Below are positions 37,073 through 44,597 of a DNA stretch of 64,000 bases, one piece after another (the stretch's first letter is position 1; each line of letters opens with the position of its first letter). Source of the stretch: Amycolatopsis sp. NBRC 101858 (GTDB taxonomy: Bacteria; Actinomycetota; Actinomycetes; Mycobacteriales; Pseudonocardiaceae); contig NZ_BSTD01000004.1 in the NCBI RefSeq assembly GCF_030269325.1, positions 474,558 to 538,557 on the forward strand. The letters run 5' to 3'. Below the pieces are notes generated by a model. That model saw nothing but the letters and a program-made list of their open reading frames with translations. It searched no databases and was not told the origin of the DNA. The translations under genes were made by a program, and so were the position numbers.

Positions 37073-38251
37073 CTAGGGTTGCATCAGCACGACTTCGACG
37101 CCGGGCGCGACCCGGTACGGGCGGGCGAGCAGCAGGCCGCCGACCAGCTTGCGCAGCCGCGACAGCTCCGCGCGGACGGTCACCAGGTGCGTCCGGTCGC
37201 CGTAGACCGTCTCCGACAGCTGCGCGGCCGACACTCCGGCCGGGCCCGCGGTCGCGATCAGCCGCAGCAGGTCCGCCTGCCGCCGGCCCAGCAAGTGCGT
37301 CCACCGCGCCGAGCCTTCGACGATCGCGCGCGGCGGGTCGAATTCGAGGGTGAGCTTGAGGGTTTCGCGGTGGTGGCTCGGCCGCAGCAGCCAGCCGCCG
37401 GGCACCGGCTCGGGTTCGCACGCCCCGACGCCGCGGACCGCGACCGGGACGCCGTGGCGGGGCGCGGCGACGCGGTCGATCCCGAAGACGCCGCTGCGGG
37501 CCGCGACCCAGCCGTGGTCGTCGACGACGAGTCCGGGCCCGCCCGCGAGGACGTGCCCGGACAGCTGACGGAGACCTTCGAGCCGGGCCTCGTGCCGCTG
37601 CCGCAGGACGGCCTCGGCCAGCCGCACCGACGTCCCGACCAGCGCGACGGTCATCGGGTGGACGGTTTCGGCCGGCCCGCTGACGTCGACGATCCCGAGC
37701 AGGTCGCCGGTCCGCGGGTCGTGCACGGGGTAGGCGGTGCAGGCCCACGAGTGGTGGGAGCGCACGAAGTGCTCGGCGGCGAACATCTGCACCGGGGCGG
37801 CCTCGGCCAGCGCCGTCCCGATCGCGTTGCTGCCGATGGCGGGCTCGGACCAGGTGGCGCCTTCGGTGAAGCCGAGCGAGTCGGCGCGGTGCCGGACGCC
37901 GCGGGCACCCTCGCGCCAGAGGACGACGCCGTCGGCGTCGGTGACGACCATCAGGTGGTGCGCGTCTTCGGCGACCGACGTCAGGGCGCCGCGGAGTTCG
38001 GGGAGGACTTCGCCGAGCCGGGAGGCGGTGCGCCGCCGTTCGACCTCGGCGGCGCCGACGGGATCGGGCGCGGGCGGCCGGTCGGGATCGACACCCTGCG
38101 CGGCAACGCGGCGCCACGAGCGTTCGACGAGCCGGCGCGGCGCGGTCCGGGGCGCCCGCCCGGCCAGGACGGCGTCGTGGATCCCGGCGAGCAGCCGGGC
38201 GTGCCCGGCGACGTCGGTACCGGGCCGGACCGCGCAGACTTCGTCGTCCAC
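37073..38251 (-). CDS. GAF-domain transcriptional regulator
   Basis: 392 residues. A helical N-terminal segment with 'RLVERSWRRVAAQGVDPDRP' and a GAF domain (about 90-230: 'LMVVTDADGVVLWREG', 'FTEGATWSEPAIGSNAIGTA', 'GLLGIVDVSGPAETVHP' region) are the sensory half of AcoR/MimR-type activators. There is no AAA+ sigma54 domain. Instead the C-terminus has a winged-helix-like stretch ('LLGRRQADLLRLIATAGPAG', 'VTVRAELSRLRKLVGG'). GTG 38251 is chosen for the GGAGG five bases upstream; a GTG at 38257 is also possible. Likely activator of the monooxygenase gene 89 bases downstream. Confidence 0.83.
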   Translation of the reverse strand: MDDEVCAVRPGTDVAGHARLLAGIHDAVLAGRAPRTAPRRLVERSWRRVAAQGVDPDRPPAPDPVGAAEVERRRTASRLGEVLPELRGALTSVAEDAHHLMVVTDADGVVLWREGARGVRHRADSLGFTEGATWSEPAIGSNAIGTALAEAAPVQMFAAEHFVRSHHSWACTAYPVHDPRTGDLLGIVDVSGPAETVHPMTVALVGTSVRLAEAVLRQRHEARLEGLRQLSGHVLAGGPGLVVDDHGWVAARSGVFGIDRVAAPRHGVPVAVRGVGACEPEPVPGGWLLRPSHHRETLKLTLEFDPPRAIVEGSARWTHLLGRRQADLLRLIATAGPAGVSAAQLSETVYGDRTHLVTVRAELSRLRKLVGGLLLARPYRVAPGVEVVLMQP

Positions 38252-38328
38252 CGCCACCTCCAGGGCCGGGCTTCACGGTAACCCGCGCAAGCGGGGTCGA
38301 GGCAACCCCGGCGCAACCTCCGGTGGAC

Positions 38329-38457
38329 CCAGAGGGTCGGCTCGCGTATCCAGACGGTCGGTTCGCGTACCCAGAGGGTCGGCTCACGGCTCGGGTGAGC
38401 CGACCCTCCAGGTACGCAAGCCGACTGTGCAGGTACGCGAGCCGACCCTCCAGGTAC
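38329..38457. repeat. 21-bp tandem repeats in head-to-head inverted arrangement
   Basis: Three direct units (38329-38349, 38350-38370, 38371 onward) share the core GAGGGTCGGCTCGCGTA. After a short spacer come three units of the reverse complement (38395-38415, 38416-38436, 38437-38457; core GAGCCGACCCTCCAGGTAC). The two halves can pair into one long imperfect hairpin. It fills the 215-base gap between the GAF regulator and the sigma factor. Confidence 0.9.
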
Positions 38458-38466
38458 GTGAGGTGG

Positions 38467-39210
38467 TCAGCCGGTGAGGCGGGCGGCCGAGCCCGGGAGC
38501 TCGCGGTTCGCTTCGTCCAGGCCGGTGGCCACCGTGCGGCACGAGCCGCAGCCCGCGATGTGGTCGGCGACCACGCTCGCCCGGCGCGGGGACAACGCTC
38601 CCCGGACCCACGCGCCCATGCGACGGCGGGGCTCCCGGCAGACCGGCTTCTCGGCGTCGGGGACCTGGACCTGCAGGTACGCCTGGCGCAACCCCTCGCG
38701 CGCCCGCATCGCCAGCGCCGACACGCTGTTCGGCGTCAGGCCCAGCAGCGGCGCCACCTCCGTCGGCGTGTCGCCTTCGGCCTCGGTCCGCCAGAGCACC
38801 GTGCGCCACCGGCCCGGCAGCGTGCAGTACGCCGACCACACGAGCTTCTCGTGCGACCGGTGCAGGGCCAGCTCGTCGGCGCCGCTCGATGACGTCTCGG
38901 GGACCGTTTCGCACAGCTCGACCCGGCTGCGCTGCCGGCCCCACCGCGACACCAGGTTCCGCAGCGTCACCACCAGGTACGGCCGCAGGTCGCCGTCCGG
39001 GCCGCCGCCCGCGTGCACGACGGCCAGCACCCGGACGAACGTCTCGGCCACCAGGTCGTCGCGTTCCGCGGGCTGCACCGCCCACGCCGCCGCGGTCCGG
39101 CGCAGCGGCTCGGCGTGCCGGCGGAACAGGGCGCCGGCGGCGTCGAAGTCACCCGCGCGGAGGGCGGCGAGCAGCACGGCGTCCGGCGGCTCCTCGTCGA
39201 CGTTCCTCAT
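38467..39210 (-). CDS. ECF sigma factor with C-terminal zinc-finger-like HxxxCxxC motif
   Basis: 247 residues. Region 2 appears as 'FRRHAEPLRRTAAAWAVQPA' through 'LRPYLVVTLRNLVSRWGRQR' and region 4 as 'LPGRWRTVLWRTEAEGDTPT' plus 'LGLTPNSVSALAMRAREGLR'. The last 60 residues carry 'VADHIAGCGSCRTVATGLDE', a His-x3-Cys-x2-Cys motif like zinc-binding anti-sigma (ZAS/zf-HC2) domains. Sensor and sigma may thus be one polypeptide. ATG 39210 follows GGAGAG by five bases. It is divergent from a TetR gene, with no separate anti-sigma gene alongside. Confidence 0.85.
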   Translation of the reverse strand: MRNVDEEPPDAVLLAALRAGDFDAAGALFRRHAEPLRRTAAAWAVQPAERDDLVAETFVRVLAVVHAGGGPDGDLRPYLVVTLRNLVSRWGRQRSRVELCETVPETSSSGADELALHRSHEKLVWSAYCTLPGRWRTVLWRTEAEGDTPTEVAPLLGLTPNSVSALAMRAREGLRQAYLQVQVPDAEKPVCREPRRRMGAWVRGALSPRRASVVADHIAGCGSCRTVATGLDEANRELPGSAARLTG

Positions 39211-39248
39211 TGTCACTCTCCGCGACCATCTGGCACCCAAAGTAAGAG

Positions 39249-39262
39249 GTACGGCATCGTAC
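39249..39262. promoter_or_regulatory. Inverted repeat between sigma factor and TetR genes
   Basis: GTACG-GCAT-CGTAC sits in the 84-base divergent region, 39 bases before the sigma start and 33 before tetR. A plausible TetR operator; no other support. Confidence 0.4.
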
Positions 39263-39294
39263 GCCATAGTGCCGCGCCGGTACACTCCGTGCCG

Positions 39295-39975
39295 ATGACA
39301 TCGACGGACAGGCCGCGGCCTCCCGATGGCCGGGCCGCGCGGTGGGCCGGCCAGCGCGACCGCCGCCGCCGCGAATTCGTCGAGGCGGGGCTGCGTGCGA
39401 TCGCCCGGCACGGGCCCGAGGTGTCCACCGAGCAGATCGCCGACGAAGCCGGCGTCGCCCGCACGCGCCTCTACCGGCACTTCGACGGCGCCGCCGACCT
39501 GCAGCACGCGATCGCCGCCCGGATCGCGGAGCTGATCACCGCGGAGTTCGCGCCCCTGTGGAACCCGAGCGGCACGCCGATGGAGCTGATCCACTCGGCG
39601 ATCGGCGCGCACACCCGCTGGCTGGCCGAGCACGGCTCGCTCTACCGCTACCTGACCCGGCACGCGGTGGACGGCGCCCCCGACGTCTTCGCCGACGGCA
39701 AGACCGCCATCGCACGGCAGCTGACCGTGGTGTTCGAGCACTACCTCGGGCTGTTCGGAGTGGACACCCGCGTCTGCGAAGCGGTCGCCTTCGGGCTGGT
39801 CGGCCTGGTGGAGTCCAGCACCTCGCGCTGGCTGGAGAACCCGCGCGGCGTCGACCGCGCCGAGCTGGCCGCGCTCCTGGCCCGCTGGGTCTGGCGGATC
39901 GTCGACGACACCCTGCGCGCCGGCGGCCTCGAGCTCGACCCGCACACCGAGCTGGCGGCGGCCAACCTCGCCTGA
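39295..39975 (+). CDS. TetR-family transcriptional regulator
   Basis: 226 residues with HTH 'EFVEAGLRAIARHGPEVSTE' plus 'DEAGVARTRLYRHFDGAADL' and a helical C-terminal domain with the 'HTRWLAEHGSLYRYLTRHA' stretch seen in some actinobacterial TetRs. ATG 39295 is chosen; a GTG six bases upstream is possible. Divergent from the ECF sigma gene. TerC lies 78 bases downstream in the same direction. Confidence 0.86.
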   Translation: MTSTDRPRPPDGRAARWAGQRDRRRREFVEAGLRAIARHGPEVSTEQIADEAGVARTRLYRHFDGAADLQHAIAARIAELITAEFAPLWNPSGTPMELIHSAIGAHTRWLAEHGSLYRYLTRHAVDGAPDVFADGKTAIARQLTVVFEHYLGLFGVDTRVCEAVAFGLVGLVESSTSRWLENPRGVDRAELAALLARWVWRIVDDTLRAGGLELDPHTELAAANLA

Positions 39976-40053
39976 GGTGTCCACTGTGGACTCCGGGTGC
40001 GCGGTCGCGGGACGGCCCTTACGATCGCCGCAACCACGGGGAGCGGGGGAGCG

Positions 40054-41043
40054 ATGGGCGTCGGCACCTGGCTGGTCACCATCGGCGTCGTGCTGGCGCT
40101 GCTCGCGGTCGACCTCGTGCTGGCCGCGGTCCGGCCGCACCGGGTCCGGTTCGCCGAAGCCGTCGCGTGGTCGGTGGGCTACATCCTGGTCGCGGTCGTG
40201 TTCGGCGTCTGGCTGACGCTGGCCCACGGCGGCGAGTTCGGCACCGAGTACTTCGCCGGCTACATCGTCGAGAAGAGCCTGTCGGTCGACAACCTGTTCG
40301 TGTTCGTGATCATCATGACGACGTTCGCCGTCCCGGAGGAGCACCAGCACAAGGTGCTCACGTTCGGGATCATCCTCGCGCTCGTCATGCGGGGGATCTT
40401 CATCGTCCTCGGCGCGACGCTGCTCGCGCTGTTCTCGTTCATGTTCCTGCTCTTCGGGCTGCTGCTGATCTACACCGGCGTGCAGCTGTTCCGGCACCGC
40501 GACGCCGATCCCGACATCGAGCACAACGTCGTCGTCCGGACGGCCCGGCGGATCCTGCCGGTCTCCGACGCCTACGACGGCGGCCGGCTGCTCACCCGCG
40601 CCGGCGGGCGCCGGATGGTGACGCCGCTGGTGGTCGTCCTGGTCGCGATCGGCGGCGTCGACCTGCTGTTCGCCCTCGACTCGATCCCGGCGGTCTTCGG
40701 CGTCACCGAAGAGCCGTACATCGTGTTCGCCGCGAACGCGTTCGCGCTGCTCGGCCTGCGGGCCCTGTACTTCTTGGTGAAGGGCCTGCTCGACCGGCTC
40801 GTGTACCTCTCGGCCGGGCTCGCGGTGATCCTCGCGTTCATCGGGGTGAAGCTGATCCTGCACTGGGCGCACGTCGATCTGGACCCGCGCGTCCCGGAGA
40901 TCGCCACGCCGGTGAGCCTGGCGGTGATCATCGGCGTCCTGGTCGTCGTGACGGTCGCCAGCCTGGTCAAGACCCGGCGCGACCCGGCCGCGAAGGCGCA
41001 CCCGGGTTCGCTGCGGGGCTCGTCAGACCGCGAAGACCTGTGA
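40054..41043 (+). CDS. TerC/Alx-family integral membrane protein
   Basis: 329 residues with about nine membrane helices. It has the family's acidic signatures 'EKSLSVDNLFVFVIIM' and 'LLFALDSIPAVFGVT', associated with metal (Mn2+) efflux or tellurite-resistance proteins. ATG 40054 follows GGGGGAG. A perfect short inverted repeat GTCCAC-T-GTGGAC (39979-39991) lies upstream; no known Mn riboswitch is recognisable. The 3' end overlaps the convergent VOC gene by 21 bases. Confidence 0.9.
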   Translation: MGVGTWLVTIGVVLALLAVDLVLAAVRPHRVRFAEAVAWSVGYILVAVVFGVWLTLAHGGEFGTEYFAGYIVEKSLSVDNLFVFVIIMTTFAVPEEHQHKVLTFGIILALVMRGIFIVLGATLLALFSFMFLLFGLLLIYTGVQLFRHRDADPDIEHNVVVRTARRILPVSDAYDGGRLLTRAGGRRMVTPLVVVLVAIGGVDLLFALDSIPAVFGVTEEPYIVFAANAFALLGLRALYFLVKGLLDRLVYLSAGLAVILAFIGVKLILHWAHVDLDPRVPEIATPVSLAVIIGVLVVVTVASLVKTRRDPAAKAHPGSLRGSSDREDL

Positions 41044-41439
41044 GTCGTCCGCGAAAGCCTTGAACTCCAGCGCGTTCCCGGCGGGGTCGAGCAGGAACAT
41101 CGTCCACTGCTCGCCGGCCTGGCCTTCGAAGCGGACGTAGGGCTCGATCACGAACTGCGTCCCCGCCGCCCGCAGCCGCTCGGCGAGCGCCTTGAACTGC
41201 TCGACCTCGAGGATCAGGCCGAAGTGCGGCACCGGCACGTCGTGGCCGTCGACCGGGTTGTGGACGCGCTGCGGCCGCTCCGGCGCCAGGTGCGTCACGA
41301 ACTGGTGGCCGTGCAGGTTCCAGTCGACCCACGTCTCGGCGCTGCGGCCCTGGGCGAGGCCGAGGACCTCGCCGTAGAAGCGGCGGGCGGCGGCCAGGTC
41401 GTCGACCGGCATGGCGAGGTGGAAGCGGGGGATCGTCAT
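41023..41439 (-). CDS. VOC (glyoxalase/bleomycin-resistance) family protein
   Basis: 138 residues, two beta-alpha-beta-beta-beta modules: 'FHLAMPVDDLAAARRFYGEV' and 'FGLILEVEQFKALAERLRAA', ending 'FLLDPAGNALEFKAFAD' with the metal-ligand Glu. Also 'HQFVTH' in the first module. A metal-dependent lyase, isomerase or dioxygenase; substrate unknown. It is divergent from a GntR gene with only 22 bases between start codons, so co-regulation by that regulator is expected. Confidence 0.86.
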   Translation of the reverse strand: MTIPRFHLAMPVDDLAAARRFYGEVLGLAQGRSAETWVDWNLHGHQFVTHLAPERPQRVHNPVDGHDVPVPHFGLILEVEQFKALAERLRAAGTQFVIEPYVRFEGQAGEQWTMFLLDPAGNALEFKAFADDSQVFAV

Positions 41440-41445
41440 GTCTGA

Positions 41446-41455
41446 ATGTTAACAT
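41446..41455. promoter_or_regulatory. Palindrome between VOC and gntR start codons, likely GntR operator
   Basis: ATGTTAACAT is a perfect 10-base palindrome centred in the 22-base gap between divergent start codons. Binding there would block translation-initiation regions and promoters of both genes. The surrounding region is far more AT-rich than average. Confidence 0.55.
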
Positions 41456-41461
41456 CAGGAC

Positions 41462-42109
41462 ATGAGTGCTCAAGTGGCTCCCGCACGCCGGCGCGGGCTG
41501 GCCGACGAGGTCGCCGACCGCATCCGCGACGCGATCTTCGACGGGACGTACGCGCCGGGAAGCCAGCTGCGCGAGGTGGAGCTGGCGGAGGCGCTGGGTG
41601 TCAGCCGCGGGCCGGTGCGCGAGGCGCTGCTCAAGCTGGACCGCGAAGGGCTCGTCCGCGGCGAATGGCACCGGGGCACGACCGTGACGTCACTGTCCGA
41701 AGTGGACGTCGCCGAGCTGGACAGCCTGCGGGCCGCGCTGGAGCAGCTCGCCGTCGGGCTGGTGATCGACCGCGCACCCGGCCTGGCAGCGGTCGACGCC
41801 GCCGTGGCCCGCATGGAACGGGCGGCCGACGCGCACGAGCTGGTCCGCTGCGACCTCGACTTCCACGACGCGGTCTACCAGGCTGCCGGGCACCGGCGGC
41901 TGAGCGAGGCGTGGCAGGCGATCCGGTCGCAGGTGCACCTGTTCCTGCTGACCCGCATCGGCGTCGACACCGACGGCTACCTGGCGGGCATCCCCGCCGA
42001 ACACCGGCAGCTCGCGGACGCGCTGCGGGCCGGTGACCGGGAGGCGGCACTCGAGCTGTTCGCGACGCACCGGCAGCACGCGTTCGACATCCTCACCGGG
42101 CGGTCTTGA
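41462..42109 (+). CDS. GntR-family regulator with FCD domain
   Basis: 215 residues. N-terminal winged helix 'VADRIRDAIFDGTYAPGSQL' plus 'VSRGPVREALLKLDREGLVR', then an FCD all-helical effector domain ('DLDFHDAVYQAAGHRRLSEA', metal-binding His pattern ending 'FATHRQHAFDIL'). FCD regulators sense organic acids or their metal complexes. Probably represses itself and the divergent VOC gene. Confidence 0.9.
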   Translation: MSAQVAPARRRGLADEVADRIRDAIFDGTYAPGSQLREVELAEALGVSRGPVREALLKLDREGLVRGEWHRGTTVTSLSEVDVAELDSLRAALEQLAVGLVIDRAPGLAAVDAAVARMERAADAHELVRCDLDFHDAVYQAAGHRRLSEAWQAIRSQVHLFLLTRIGVDTDGYLAGIPAEHRQLADALRAGDREAALELFATHRQHAFDILTGRS

Positions 42110-42185
42110 GCACGCCGGCAGGTGCCGTGCCCGGTTCGCTACCGTGGTTCCGAGCACATCGTTCCGGGTTTCTGGGGTGGGGAAG

Positions 42186-43697
42186 ATGGACTTCGACGTG
42201 GTGGTGGCCGGCGGCGGCCCGGTGGGGCTGCTGCTGGCGGGCGAGCTCCGGCTGGGCGGTGCCCGGGTGCTGGTCCTGGAGCGCGAGACGGAGACTCCGC
42301 GGGCGCGCTTCGGCTCGATGGGTGCGCGGGCGCTCAACACCCCGTCGGTGCACGCGCTGCACCTGCGTGGCCTGCTGCCCGAGGTCGAACGGGCCGCCGC
42401 GATGTGGGTCGGCCCGGCCACGCTGCCGCCACCCGGAGCCCCGGCGGGCGACAGCTTCGTCGGGCACTTCGCGGGGATCGGGATCCGGGCCGACCGGCTG
42501 CGGCCGCCCGGCCCCGGCGACGAATTCCTCGGCGCGGGCGTGATCAGCCAAGCCGACCTGGAGGAGATCCTCGGTGCGTGGGCGGGTGCCGAGGTGCGGC
42601 GCGGCGTCGCGCTGACCGGGTTCGACGCGGACGACGACGGCGTGACCGTCCACACCGGACAGGGCGCGATCCGGGCGGGCCGGCTGGTGGGTGCCGACGG
42701 CGGGCGCAGCACCGTGCGCCGCCTGGCCGGGTTCGACTTCCCGGGCGTGGACCCCGTCTTCACCGGCCGGCAGGCGATCGTCGACCTCGACGCGCCGGAG
42801 AAGCTCGTCGCGGGAGGCTGGCAGCACGGGGAGAACGGTTCGTACGTGCTCGGCGGCTGGGCCGACGGCGACGGGCCGCCGCGCGTGCACACCGTCGAGT
42901 ACGAGGTGGGCGAGGACCGCGACGCACCCGTGACGGCGGAGGAAATGCAGGCCAGCCTGTGGCGGGTCAGCGGCACCGACGTCGCGGTGACGCGCGTGCA
43001 CGTCGGCACGCGCTACGCGGACACGACCCGGCAGGCGACGACCTACCGGCGCGGCCGGGTGCTGCTGTGCGGCGACGCCGCCCACGTGCATTCGCCGGCC
43101 GGCGGGCAGGGCCTCAACCTGGGGATCGGCGACGCGGTCAACCTGGGGTGGAAACTCGCGCTCGTCGCGCGCGGGCTCGCCCCGGAGTCCCTTGTGGACA
43201 CCTACACGCCGGAGCGGCACCCGATCGGCGAGTGGGTGCAGCGCTGGAGCCTGGCGCAGACGGCGCTGAGCGCACCGCGCGGGCCCCGGGCGGAGGCGTT
43301 GCGCGGGGTGGTGGCCGACCTGCTCGACACCCCGGACGGCGCGACCCACGTGATCACGGCCATCGGCGGCGGCTGGCAGCACTACGACATCCCGGGCGAC
43401 TTCCCCCTGATCGGCCACCGGGTGCCCGACCTGGCCCTGGACGACGGAACGACACTGGCAACCCGCTTCCGCACCGGCGGCGCGGTGCTCCTGGCCGCGG
43501 AGGCGGAAGCGGCCCGGGTGGCGGCGGAGTGGGGGAGCCGGGTCCGCGTGGTGACGGCGCGGCCCCTGGCATTCCCGGACCAGCAGCTGGCGGCACTGGC
43601 CCGCCCGGACGGGTACCTGGCGTGGGCCTCGGTCGGCGAGCTGGCGGAGAAGGCCCTTCGCGAGGCGATGACGACCTGGCTCGGCCCGGCCGGGTAG
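42186..43697 (+). CDS. FAD-dependent aromatic monooxygenase (PHBH / RdmE-like)
   Basis: 503-residue class A flavoprotein hydroxylase. Motifs: 'VVVAGGGPVGLLLAGELRLG' (FAD), 'VGADGGRSTVRRLAGFDFPG' (DG motif) and 'VLLCGDAAHVHSPAGGQGLN' (GD motif). A C-terminal thioredoxin-like tail of about 100 residues is typical of polyketide and rifampicin hydroxylases ('LATRFRTGGAVLLAAEAEAA'). ATG 42186 follows GGGGAAG. It may detoxify or tailor an aromatic compound; no biosynthetic partners adjoin it. Confidence 0.88.
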   Translation: MDFDVVVAGGGPVGLLLAGELRLGGARVLVLERETETPRARFGSMGARALNTPSVHALHLRGLLPEVERAAAMWVGPATLPPPGAPAGDSFVGHFAGIGIRADRLRPPGPGDEFLGAGVISQADLEEILGAWAGAEVRRGVALTGFDADDDGVTVHTGQGAIRAGRLVGADGGRSTVRRLAGFDFPGVDPVFTGRQAIVDLDAPEKLVAGGWQHGENGSYVLGGWADGDGPPRVHTVEYEVGEDRDAPVTAEEMQASLWRVSGTDVAVTRVHVGTRYADTTRQATTYRRGRVLLCGDAAHVHSPAGGQGLNLGIGDAVNLGWKLALVARGLAPESLVDTYTPERHPIGEWVQRWSLAQTALSAPRGPRAEALRGVVADLLDTPDGATHVITAIGGGWQHYDIPGDFPLIGHRVPDLALDDGTTLATRFRTGGAVLLAAEAEAARVAAEWGSRVRVVTARPLAFPDQQLAALARPDGYLAWASVGELAEKALREAMTTWLGPAG

Positions 43698-43778
43698 GGA
43701 GCGTCGGTTTCCGACAACCGGGGAGACGGTCCGCCAGGGTGTTGACGGCGGCCCGCGCCGGCGCGGATGGTTGACCCC

Positions 43779-44597
43779 ATGGCGACACGCATGGGCGCGC
43801 GGTTCACCGGGGACCTGGCCGAGCTGCGGTACGAACCGGTGGCCAAGCGGGTCCGCGCCGTCGCGAGTGGACGGACCTTCGCCGACTCGCGGCGCGCGGT
43901 GCTCGTCTGGGAACCGAAGCGGGTGGTGCCGTCCTACGCGTTCCCCCTTGCGGACCTCCGCGCGACCCTCACCCCGGCGGACGCCACCCCGGCGCCCGAG
44001 CACCCGGTGCAGCTGGCCGAGGGCGGTCCGCCGGTCCTCGACCCGCGGACCGCTTTCGCCGTCCACACCTGCGCGGGGGAGCCGCTGACCCTGGACGGCG
44101 ACGGCGTGACCCTGCCGGGTGCGGGCTTTCGGCCCGCGGACGACGACCTCGGGCAGCACGTCGTCCTTGATTTCGCCGCGTTCGACGAGTGGCTCGAGGA
44201 GGCCGAAGCGATCGTCGGCCACCCGCGGGACCCGTTCTCGCGCATCGACGTCCGGCGCAGCGACAGCCGGGTGCGGATCGAGGTCGACGGGGTCGTCGTG
44301 GCCGACTCGACCGCGCCCCGGCTGCTGTTCGAAACCGGCATCACCGCCCGGTACTACCTGCCGCGCGAAGACGTCCGGATGGACCTGCTCACGCCGTCGG
44401 ACACGCGCACCACCTGCGCCTACAAGGGACACGCGACCTACTGGTCGGTGGGCACGCACCGCGATCTCGCCTGGACCTACGACGAGCCGCTGTCCGACGT
44501 GCGCGACATCGCCGGCCACATCGCCTTCCTCACCGAACGCGTCGACGTCGTCCTGGACGGCGAGCGGCTGCCTCGGCCGGTCACGCCGTGGTCATAG
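43779..44597 (+). CDS. DUF427-family protein with two tandem domains
   Basis: 272 residues. The C-terminal half is a canonical DUF427 domain ('VVVADSTAPRLLFETGITAR', 'YYLPREDVRMDLLTPSDTRT', 'CAYKGHATYWSV'). The N-terminal half ('TFADSRRAVLVWEPKRVVPS', 'YAFPLADLRATLTP') is a second, shorter copy lacking the Cys-Tyr-Lys-Gly segment. Function of the family is unknown. ATG 43779 was chosen; ATG 43767 in the same frame is an alternative. The end overlaps the convergent protease-nuclease gene by six bases. Confidence 0.82.
   Translation: MATRMGARFTGDLAELRYEPVAKRVRAVASGRTFADSRRAVLVWEPKRVVPSYAFPLADLRATLTPADATPAPEHPVQLAEGGPPVLDPRTAFAVHTCAGEPLTLDGDGVTLPGAGFRPADDDLGQHVVLDFAAFDEWLEEAEAIVGHPRDPFSRIDVRRSDSRVRIEVDGVVVADSTAPRLLFETGITARYYLPREDVRMDLLTPSDTRTTCAYKGHATYWSVGTHRDLAWTYDEPLSDVRDIAGHIAFLTERVDVVLDGERLPRPVTPWS

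Noticed and set aside
35169-38387. One continuous 1072-residue minus-strand frame spanning FMO and the GAF regulator region
   Set aside because: Only the part up to 36983 has protein-like composition and a ribosome-binding site (GGAGG). The upstream part is a shadow of the regulator in another frame.
38329-38457. CRISPR array
   Set aside because: The 21-bp units are contiguous without unique spacers, half are inverted, and no cas genes are present.
42186-43697. Marker of an antibiotic gene cluster or of antibiotic resistance
   Set aside because: The hydroxylase resembles rifampicin/polyketide hydroxylases, but no biosynthetic partners adjoin it and specificity cannot be read.
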